This document shows positions 1 to 4,665 of a DNA stretch of 9,709 nucleotides, one piece after another. This DNA is from an uncultured Megasphaera sp. (GTDB taxonomy: Bacteria > Bacillota > Negativicutes > Veillonellales > Megasphaeraceae), in the NCBI GenBank assembly GCA_900548635.1, contig URLP01000062.1:1-9709 (forward strand), in the 5' to 3' direction. The position numbers were made by a program, and so were the translations under genes. Each line of letters opens with the position of its first letter. The stretch's first letter is position 1. Below the pieces are notes generated by a model. It was given only the letters and a program-made list of their open reading frames with translations. It was not told the origin of the DNA and did not search any database.

Positions 1-7
1 TTACAAG

Positions 8-27
8 CTCCCGACTTTAGTCGGGAG
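8..27. repeat. Short perfect inverted repeat (hairpin)
   Basis: CTCCCGAC and GTCGGGAG form a perfect 8-bp stem around TTTA, extendable to 9 bp with a 2-base loop. No run of T follows on either strand, so it is not a typical intrinsic terminator. It may be the end of a dispersed repeat or of an element belonging to an upstream gene outside the window. Confidence 0.6.
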
Positions 28-36
28 TAGTTGACA

Positions 37-71
37 CTAAAAACTGCAAACTAAAAACTAAAAACTATTCC
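37..71 (+). repeat. Degenerate heptanucleotide tandem array (CTAAAAA type)
   Basis: Five consecutive 7-base units in perfect register read CTAAAAA, CTGCAAA, CTAAAAA, CTAAAAA and CTATTCC. The array ends 19 bases before the typA -10 box. Similar units recur at 2352-2372 (opposite orientation) and 2400-2427. The register is seen directly; any function, such as upstream promoter DNA or a repeat-element remnant, is unknown. Confidence 0.7.
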
Positions 72-96
72 CTATGCATGACGAGTGTGGTATAAT
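68..96 (+). promoter_or_regulatory. Probable typA promoter
   Basis: A perfect TATAAT box at 91-96 is preceded by TGG, making an extended -10. The best -35 at 17-bp spacing is TTCCCT (68-73), which matches the consensus poorly, so the extended -10 probably carries recognition. Transcription would start near 103 and give a leader of about 45 bases before the typA start codon. Confidence 0.65.
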
Positions 97-147
97 AACC
101 TAGTTACATACTATACCATATTTTGTTAATGAGAGAGAGGACATTAG

Positions 148-1962
148 ATGGAACGCAAAGATATTCGAAATATTGCTATTATCGCTCACGTTGACCATGG
201 CAAGACGACGCTGGTCGATGCTATGCTCAAGCAGAGCCATGTTTTCCGTTCTAACGAAAAAGTTGAAGATCGTGTCATGGACTCTGGTGATATTGAACGT
301 GAACGCGGTATCACAATCTTGTCCAAAAATACATCTGTCATGCACGAAGGCGTCAAGATCAACATCGTCGACACCCCGGGGCATGCTGACTTCGGCGGCG
401 AAGTTGAACGCGTACTGAACATGGTAGACGGCGTACTGCTCCTCGTCGATGCTTTTGAAGGCCCGATGCCGCAGACGAAATACGTTCTGCGCAAAGCCTT
501 GGAACAGAAATTGAAACCGATCGTTGTCATCAACAAGATCGACAAACCGGGCGCCCGCGTCGCTGAAGTTGAAGACGAAGTACTGGAACTCTTCATGGAA
601 CTCGACGCTACGGATGAACAGCTCGATTTCCCTGTTGTCTATGCCAACGGCCGTGACGGGATTGCCAAATACTCCATGGACGACGACAGCGACAACCTGG
701 AACCGCTCTTCAAGACCATCATCAAATACTGCCCGTGCCCGAAAGGCGATCCCGACGGCCCGCTCCAGTTCATGGTCACGACGTTGGACTATGACGATTA
801 TGTCGGTAAAATCGCAATCGGCCGTATCGTCCGCGGCAAGATGCATCCGAACCAGAACGTCGTCGTCACCGACGGCGAAGGCCAGCGCAAAGCCAAAATC
901 GGCCGCGTCTACACCTATGAAGGCCTGAAACGTGTCGAACAGGAAGAAGCCGCTATGGGTGAAATCGCCTGCATCGTCGGCATTCCGGACCTCAAGATCG
1001 GCGAAACCGTTACGGACCCGCAGAATCCGGAAGCCCTGCCGAAAATCAACATCGACGAACCGACACTGTCCATGATTTTCTACGTCAACGACAGCCCCTT
1101 CGCCGGCCAGGAAGGCGAATACGTCACGAGCCGCCATCTCCGCGACCGCCTCTTCCGCGAAGTCCAGACTAACGTCTCCCTGCGCGTCGAAGAAACGGAC
1201 AGCGCCGATGCCTTCAAAGTATCGGGCCGCGGCGAACTCCACATCGCTGTCCTCATCGAAGAAATGCGCCGTCAGGGTTATGAACTCCAGATCGGCAAAC
1301 CGAGCGTCATCACGAAAGAAATCAACGGCCAGAAATGCGAACCGCTGGAAGCGCTCACCATCGACGTTCCGCCTGAATTCATGGGCGCTGTCATGGAAAA
1401 ACTCGGCACGCGCAAAGCCGAAATGGTCAACATGACGGATATCTCCGGCTATACGCGCCTTGAATTCATCATCCCGGCCCGCGGCCTCATCGGCTTCCGC
1501 AGCGAATTCCTGACGGCTACCAAGGGCAACGGCATCATGTACCACGTCTTCCACGGCTATGCTCCCTGGAAGGGCGAAATCCCGGGCCGTACGCGCGGCA
1601 GTCTCGTTGCCTTCGAATCGGGCACGACGACAGGCTACGGTATCTACAACCTGCAGGACCGCGGCACGATGTTCATCAAACCGGGCGAAGAAATCTACCT
1701 CGGTCAGGTCGTCGGTGAAAGCAACCGCGATGTCGACATCGATGTCAACCCGTGCAAGAAGAAACACTTGACCAACACCCGTTCCTCCGCATCGGATGAA
1801 GCACTACGCCTCGTTCCGCCGCAGGAAATGGGCTTGGAAAAATCTTTGGAATGGATCAACGACGACGAACTCGTAGAAGTTACGCCGAAGAGCATCCGTA
1901 TCCGCAAAGCCATCCTCGACAAACACGATCGTAAAAAGGCTATGCGCCGTTCGCAGCAGTAA
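148..1962 (+). CDS. typA: Ribosome-binding translational GTPase TypA/BipA
   Basis: This 604-residue protein has the usual length for TypA/BipA. Its family is known for GTP-dependent binding to the 70S ribosome and roles in 50S assembly, cold and stress growth. The GTPase domain shows AHVDHGKTT at 13-21 (P-loop), ERGIT at 52-56 (switch I), DTPGH at 75-79 and NKID at 129-132. Downstream lie the EF-G-like domains and the BipA-specific C-terminal part, with GLIGFR and the GYAPWKGEIPGR stretch. The ATG at 148 is chosen because GAGAGG at 135-140 sits 7 bases upstream and the protein then begins at the normal place before the P-loop. It appears monocistronic, with its own promoter and a hairpin at the stop codon. 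The longer elongation factors EF-G and LepA are excluded by length and by these motifs. Confidence 0.97.
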   Translation: MERKDIRNIAIIAHVDHGKTTLVDAMLKQSHVFRSNEKVEDRVMDSGDIERERGITILSKNTSVMHEGVKINIVDTPGHADFGGEVERVLNMVDGVLLLVDAFEGPMPQTKYVLRKALEQKLKPIVVINKIDKPGARVAEVEDEVLELFMELDATDEQLDFPVVYANGRDGIAKYSMDDDSDNLEPLFKTIIKYCPCPKGDPDGPLQFMVTTLDYDDYVGKIAIGRIVRGKMHPNQNVVVTDGEGQRKAKIGRVYTYEGLKRVEQEEAAMGEIACIVGIPDLKIGETVTDPQNPEALPKINIDEPTLSMIFYVNDSPFAGQEGEYVTSRHLRDRLFREVQTNVSLRVEETDSADAFKVSGRGELHIAVLIEEMRRQGYELQIGKPSVITKEINGQKCEPLEALTIDVPPEFMGAVMEKLGTRKAEMVNMTDISGYTRLEFIIPARGLIGFRSEFLTATKGNGIMYHVFHGYAPWKGEIPGRTRGSLVAFESGTTTGYGIYNLQDRGTMFIKPGEEIYLGQVVGESNRDVDIDVNPCKKKHLTNTRSSASDEALRLVPPQEMGLEKSLEWINDDELVEVTPKSIRIRKAILDKHDRKKAMRRSQQ

Positions 1963-1980
1963 AACGTGCCTGCACGTTTT
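1961..1980 (+). terminator. Probable typA intrinsic terminator
   Basis: AAAACGTG and CACGTTTT form a perfect 8-bp stem around CCTG, and the arm ends in TTTT. The left arm includes the last two bases of the typA stop codon. The T-run is only four bases, so termination may be partial. Confidence 0.55.
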
Positions 1981-1983
1981 ACC

Positions 1984-2011
1984 GTAGGGGCGACCATAAT
2001 CTGGCGCCCGC
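1984..2011. repeat. GTAGGGGCGACC-type palindromic repeat, intergenic copy
   Basis: The element begins GTAGGGGCGACCA and ends GGCGCCCGC. GGGCG (1988-1992) pairs with CGCCC (2005-2009) and CCA (1994-1996) with TGG (2002-2004), with one bulged A. The same beginning and end occur at 9683-9709 inside mutL, and a shorter version occurs at 9629-9647. It therefore looks like a REP-like dispersed family. Confidence 0.7.
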
Positions 2012-2039
2012 GCGAATCCTGTGCATAACCTGACTGTAT

Positions 2040-2149
2040 AAAAGCAACCTCTCCGCCGCTTTGCGGCACCTCTCCTATTAGGCGAGGCTTTTAAAAGGCT
2101 CCCTTAATAGGGGAACTGTCAGCGAAGCTGACTGAGGGGTTGCTCTTTT
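2040..2149. repeat. Head-to-head pair of palindromic intergenic repeats
   Basis: Two related elements face each other. The left one (2044-2092) runs from CAACCTCTCCGCCGC to GGCGAGGCTTTT. The right one (2093-2143), read on the - strand, runs from GCAACCCCTCAGTCAGC to AAGGGAGCCTTTT. They meet at CTTTTAAAAG (2088-2097). Each contains a GC-rich internal hairpin, GCCGC-TTT-GCGGC on the left and GTCAGC/GCTGAC on the right, and the outer ends (AAAGCAACC and GGTTGCTCTTT) can also pair. The right element closely matches 4519-4568. It may act as a bidirectional terminator, but that is inference. Confidence 0.7.
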
Positions 2150-2163
2150 CTTTATAAAAAAAC

Positions 2164-2192
2164 TTGACGGATGCGGCACTCCGTGCTATACT
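2164..2192 (+). promoter_or_regulatory. tRNA-Ser promoter
   Basis: TTGACG at 2164-2169 and TATACT at 2187-2192 are separated by an ideal 17 bp. Transcription would start around 2199, about 9 bases before the mature 5' end of the tRNA, as expected for a tRNA gene with a short leader. Confidence 0.85.
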
Positions 2193-2204
2193 ATCATAGT
2201 GCCG
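2174..2204. promoter_or_regulatory. Inverted repeat around the tRNA-Ser -10 box
   Basis: CGGCACT (2174-2180) and AGTGCCG (2198-2204) are perfect inverted copies that bracket the -10 box. A second perfect palindrome, ACTATCATAGT (2190-2200), lies over the end of the -10 and the start site. The symmetry is seen directly; an operator role is only a possibility. Confidence 0.35.
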
Positions 2205-2207
2205 TAT

Positions 2208-2296
2208 GGAGCGGTATCGAAGTGGTCATAACGGGGCTGACTCGAAATCAGTTAGGCCGTAAGGTCTCGTGGGTTCGAATCCCACCCGCTCCGCCA
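2208..2296 (+). tRNA. tRNA-Ser (anticodon CGA)
   Basis: This 89-base class II tRNA reads UCG codons. The acceptor stem pairs GGAGCGG (2208-2214) with CCGCTCC (2286-2292), followed by discriminator G and an encoded CCA (2294-2296). The anticodon stem GCTGA/TCAGT holds the 7-base loop CTCGAAA, giving anticodon CGA. GTGGG/CCCAC forms the T stem around TTCGAAT. The long variable arm TAGGCCGTAAGGTCT identifies the serine type. It stands alone, with its own promoter and terminator. Confidence 0.96.
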
Positions 2297-2302
2297 AGCG
2301 AT

Positions 2303-2350
2303 AAGGGTTGCTGTATGAGGTTTTTTACCATCATGCAGCAATCCTTTTTT
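2303..2350 (+). terminator. Intrinsic terminator after tRNA-Ser
   Basis: AAGGGTTGCTGTATGA (2303-2318) pairs with TCATGCAGCAATCCTT (2331-2346) over 16 positions, two of them G-U. The downstream arm runs into TTTTTT (2345-2350). The hairpin begins 6 bases after the CCA end. Confidence 0.88.
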
Positions 2351-2351
2351 C

Positions 2352-2372
2352 TATGTAGTTTTTAGTTTTTAG
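2352..2372 (-). repeat. Heptanucleotide array, - orientation
   Basis: Three 7-base units in register read TATGTAG, TTTTTAG and TTTTTAG. On the - strand these are CTAAAAA, CTAAAAA and CTACATA, the same unit as at 37-71. It faces the + orientation array at 2400-2427. Confidence 0.6.
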
Positions 2373-2399
2373 TGCGAGGTTATAAATTAAAACCATCTA

Positions 2400-2427
2400 C
2401 TACAAACTACAAACTTCAAACTAGGCA
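2400..2427 (+). repeat. Heptanucleotide array, + orientation (CTACAAA type)
   Basis: Units CTACAAA, CTACAAA, CTTCAAA and CTAGGCA follow in perfect 7-base register. They end 3 bases before the -35 box of the iron-sulfur protein gene, a placement comparable to the array upstream of typA. Confidence 0.6.
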
Positions 2428-2430
2428 CTC

Positions 2431-2461
2431 TTGACTTAGAGCGTACTTCAAGTGATACAAT
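2431..2461 (+). promoter_or_regulatory. Promoter of the DUF362 iron-sulfur protein gene
   Basis: TTGACT at 2431-2436 serves as -35 and TACAAT at 2456-2461 as -10, with 19 bp between them. TGA immediately before TACAAT gives an extended -10 that would compensate for the long spacer. The start site would be near 2468, about 24 bases before the start codon. Confidence 0.65.
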
Positions 2462-2491
2462 AAAAGTAACTTATTTTAGGAGGGAAACATT

Positions 2492-3616
2492 ATGGAAAAA
2501 GCGAAGGTATATTTTACGGATTTCCGCTGCCGGCCGGGTAAGAACAACCTGCAGAAACTGCAGAAGCTCTGCAAAAAAGCAGGCATTGAAAAAATCAATT
2601 TTGAAGGGAAATTCGTCGCCATCAAGATGCATTTCGGCGAACTGGGCTGTCTGGCATCCCTGCGTCCGCAGTATGTCAAGGCTGTCGCTGATTTGGTCAA
2701 AGAACTGGGCGGCCGCCCTTTCCTGACGGACTGCAATACGCTGTATCCGGGCAGCCGTAAGCACGCACTGGAACACTTGGATTGCGCCAACCTCAACGGC
2801 TACAACACGGTGACCACAGGCTGTCAGATCATCATCGGCGACGGCCTGCGCGGTACAGACGAAGTCGAAGTGCCTGTCAAGAACGGCGAATACGTGGAAA
2901 AGGCAAAAATCGGCCGGGCCATCATGGATGCCGATGTCTTCATCAGCCTGGCACACTTCAAAGGCCATGAAATGACGGGCTTCGGCGGCGCCATCAAGAA
3001 TATCGGTATGGGCTGCGGCAGCCGCGCCGGCAAGATGGAACAACATTCGTCGGGCAAACCGAAAGTCGACGAAAGCAAGTGCAAGAACTGTCATCGCTGC
3101 GCGCAGGAATGCGGTTCTGACGCCATTACCTATGAAAATAACGTCGCCCATATCCACGAAGACCTGTGCAAAGGCTGCGGCCGCTGCATCGGCGCCTGTG
3201 CTTTCGACGCCATTGAAACCGTCGAATGGGATGCCAATGAAAAACTGGATCGCAAGATGGCCGAATACGCCCAGGCCGTCTGCCAGGATCGCCCGTGCTT
3301 CCACATCAATCTGGTCATGGACGTTTCGCCGAACTGCGACTGCCATGCTGAAAACGATGCGCCTATCCTGCCAGATATCGGCATGTTCGCTTCCTTTGAC
3401 CCGGTTGCTCTCGATCAGGCCTGTGCCGATGCCTGCATGAAAGCAGCGCCTATGCCCAACAGCCAGTTGTCGGATAACCTGGCCAAACCTGATTGGCACC
3501 ACCATCATGACCACTTCCTCGACAGCAACCCCAACGTCGATTGGAAGACGACACTGGAACACGCTGAAAAAATCGGCTTAGGCACACGGGAATACGAACT
3601 CGTAAGAGTACGTTGA
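2492..3616 (+). CDS. DUF362 domain protein with two [4Fe-4S] ferredoxin motifs
   Basis: The protein has 374 residues. The N-terminal part (about 1-180) resembles DUF362, with KMHFGE near residue 46, and the HFKGHEMTGFGGAIKN stretch before the ferredoxin part. A bacterial-ferredoxin segment follows with two C-x2-C-x2-C-x3-C motifs: C197, C200, C203, C207 and C226, C229, C232, C236. They should bind two [4Fe-4S] clusters and carry electrons. The C-terminal part contains a WHHHHDHF cluster and ends LEHAEKIGLGTREYEL, as I recall from this family. No signal peptide or membrane segment is visible, so it is probably cytoplasmic. The start follows a strong TAGGAGGG site (2477-2484). It has its own promoter and terminator, so neighbours give no functional clue. 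The family's reaction and partners are not established; I assign only an iron-sulfur redox role. Confidence 0.88.
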   Translation: MEKAKVYFTDFRCRPGKNNLQKLQKLCKKAGIEKINFEGKFVAIKMHFGELGCLASLRPQYVKAVADLVKELGGRPFLTDCNTLYPGSRKHALEHLDCANLNGYNTVTTGCQIIIGDGLRGTDEVEVPVKNGEYVEKAKIGRAIMDADVFISLAHFKGHEMTGFGGAIKNIGMGCGSRAGKMEQHSSGKPKVDESKCKNCHRCAQECGSDAITYENNVAHIHEDLCKGCGRCIGACAFDAIETVEWDANEKLDRKMAEYAQAVCQDRPCFHINLVMDVSPNCDCHAENDAPILPDIGMFASFDPVALDQACADACMKAAPMPNSQLSDNLAKPDWHHHHDHFLDSNPNVDWKTTLEHAEKIGLGTREYELVRVR

Positions 3617-3634
3617 AAAAACAAACGAATCACG

Positions 3635-3672
3635 AAACGGAACTGATGCTTCATGCAGCAGCTCCGTTTTTT
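3635..3672 (+). terminator. Intrinsic terminator after the DUF362 gene
   Basis: AAACGGA (3635-3641) pairs with TCCGTTT (3663-3669). The stem continues through CTG/CAG and TGC/GCA with two single mismatches to a TTCAT loop. The 3' arm runs into TTTTTT (3667-3672). It starts 18 bases after the stop codon. Confidence 0.85.
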
Positions 3673-3683
3673 ACTTTTTGTAG

Positions 3684-3703
3684 TATAATAGGGGTCAGGA
3701 GGT
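3684..3703 (+). promoter_or_regulatory. Possible -10 box and strong RBS of the secreted-protein gene
   Basis: TATAAT at 3684-3689 is a perfect -10, but no good -35 exists because the preceding terminator occupies that place. AGGAGGT at 3697-3703, 7 bases before ATG 3711, is a near-perfect ribosome binding site. A start near 3696 would leave almost no leader before the RBS, so the promoter call is weak although the RBS call is strong. Confidence 0.4.
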
Positions 3704-3710
3704 TGATACT

Positions 3711-4448
3711 ATGATGAATCATAAATTTTATAGAATCTTGGCCGCTGCGGCGGTCATGGCCCTTGGTTTGGCCGGGAATCTTTTTGCTGTGCAGGCGGCC
3801 AGTGCCGATAGTGCCGACGACTGGGGACTGCAGATGCTGCGCCGGATGGATAAGATGGAACGGCAGATGGACAGCGATATGGCGGCGCAGCGCCGCTTTT
3901 TCAGCCAGTGGATGGATCATTCCATGACTATGCCGGATCCCTTTGCCCAGGCCTGGCGGGACGGCTCCTTCGATATGGATAAGCTCCAGTCCCTGACGGC
4001 CCTGCAGCCGAAGACGGCTCCGTCGTCTGAAGTGCAGCTCACGGGCGCTGACGGCAGCAGCGTCATGAAGCTCAGCACTTGGAGCAGCAACGCGCCGGCC
4101 AATACGGACATCCACTATGCCGTTTCCAATCAGACCCTTGACGGCAATGTTACGGCCGATAAGAACAGCTCTCTGAACCTGGCTCTGCGGGACAAGACTT
4201 ATTTCAAAGGTGCTCTCAACGGCGACCAGAAAGCCAAAGCCGTGACGGTCAGCCTTGACAAGGATGCCGTTTGGGACGTCACGGGCACGTCGTACGTTAC
4301 ATCCCTGAGCGATGCCAACCCGAGCCTGAAGAACATCCACAGCAACGGTAACAACATCTATTATGATGCCAAAGACAGCGGCAGTGCCTGGCTGAAAGGG
4401 GAAACGAAAACCCTGCCGGGCGGCGGGAAACTGATGCCGCAGGCATGA
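3711..4448 (+). CDS. Secreted protein of unknown function, possible beta-helix C-terminus
   Basis: I do not recognise a named family in this 245-residue protein. Residues 1-29 form a signal peptide: a short basic start (HKFYR), a hydrophobic core rich in Ala and Leu, and an AVQA/A or ASA/D cleavage site after residue 29 or 32. Residues about 37-75 are rich in Met, Arg and Asp and look helical (LRRMDKMERQMDSDMAAQRR). The rest is rich in Thr, Ser, Asn, Asp and Gly with alternating hydrophobics. It includes VTVSLDKDAVWDVTGTSYV (178-196, Trp188) and a Gly-rich end, a pattern seen in right-handed beta-helix secreted or surface proteins. No cysteine is present, so it is not a lipoprotein. The start is set by AGGAGGT 7 bases upstream. 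It is a single gene between terminators. Export is well supported; fold and role are inference. Confidence 0.8.
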   Translation: MMNHKFYRILAAAAVMALGLAGNLFAVQAASADSADDWGLQMLRRMDKMERQMDSDMAAQRRFFSQWMDHSMTMPDPFAQAWRDGSFDMDKLQSLTALQPKTAPSSEVQLTGADGSSVMKLSTWSSNAPANTDIHYAVSNQTLDGNVTADKNSSLNLALRDKTYFKGALNGDQKAKAVTVSLDKDAVWDVTGTSYVTSLSDANPSLKNIHSNGNNIYYDAKDSGSAWLKGETKTLPGGGKLMPQA

Positions 4449-4450
4449 GA

Positions 4451-4485
4451 TCGTTCATCGTAAGTCGTAGGTCGTTCGTCGTTTG
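4451..4485. repeat. Degenerate heptanucleotide array (TCGTNNN type)
   Basis: Five consecutive 7-base units all begin TCGT: TCGTTCA, TCGTAAG, TCGTAGG, TCGTTCG and TCGTTTG. The array starts 2 bases after the stop codon of the secreted-protein gene. The unit length matches the CTAAAAA arrays, but the sequence differs and I cannot say whether they are related. Confidence 0.65.
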
Positions 4486-4518
4486 TGAGACGGGCTTGCT
4501 CCGCATCGCTCTCGGAAG

Positions 4519-4568
4519 AACCCCTCGGTCAGCTTTGCTGACAGCTCCCCTCCACAGGGGAGCCTTTT
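4519..4568 (+). terminator. Palindromic repeat copy, probable terminator of the secreted-protein gene
   Basis: The element has two hairpins: GTCAGC-TTT-GCTGAC (4528-4542) and GCTCCCCT-CCAC-AGGGGAGC (4544-4563). The second is followed by CTTTT, giving intrinsic-terminator form on the + strand. It is the same family as the right half of the pair at 2040-2149, in the opposite orientation. It lies about 70 bases after the stop codon. Confidence 0.65.
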
Positions 4569-4587
4569 GCTGCTTTCTTCCAAACCC

Positions 4588-4617
4588 TTGTCACAGAGCC
4601 CTCTTCTATGGTACTAT
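4588..4617 (+). promoter_or_regulatory. Probable promoter of the miaB-mutS-mutL operon
   Basis: TTGTCA (4588-4593) and TACTAT (4612-4617) are 18 bp apart, with TGG directly before the -10 as an extended element. The start site would be near 4624, which fits the miaB start at 4666 with a leader of about 41 bases. It is the only clear promoter I see for the three genes. Confidence 0.7.
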
Positions 4618-4665
4618 GTAGTGTAAACCCTAAATTATCATTTTATGGAAAACGGAGAGAACTAC

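Noticed and set aside
8..27. Hairpin as an intrinsic terminator of an upstream gene
   Set aside because: Neither strand has a T-run after the stem, so I list it only as an inverted repeat.
31..64. TTGACA at 31-36 as the -35 of a second typA promoter
   Set aside because: No acceptable -10 lies 16-19 bp downstream, and it is 54 bp from the good TATAAT.
100..1767. 555-codon open frame on the - strand opposite typA
   Set aside because: typA is certain from its motifs. The reverse frame is open because of strong codon bias, and its translation is a low-complexity run of Phe, Asp, Ala and Val without domains.
2171..2365. Small + strand open frame across the tRNA gene
   Set aside because: It covers the tRNA-Ser and its terminator and has no ribosome binding site.
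2352..2427. Heptad arrays as a CRISPR array
   Set aside because: Units are 7 bases long, contiguous and degenerate, with no unique spacers and no cas genes nearby.
2471..3562. 363-codon open frame on the - strand opposite the DUF362 gene
   Set aside because: It mirrors the coding frame of a gene with two clear ferredoxin motifs and a strong RBS. The reverse frame has no recognisable motif.
2331..3660. Shared TCATGCAGCA in two terminators (2331-2340 and 3651-3660)
   Set aside because: It is an exact 10-base match, but the rest of the two hairpins differs, so chance or convergent stem sequence is likely.
4645..4665. Upstream ATG as miaB start
   Set aside because: There is no Shine-Dalgarno sequence before it, whereas GGAGAG lies at proper distance before ATG 4666.
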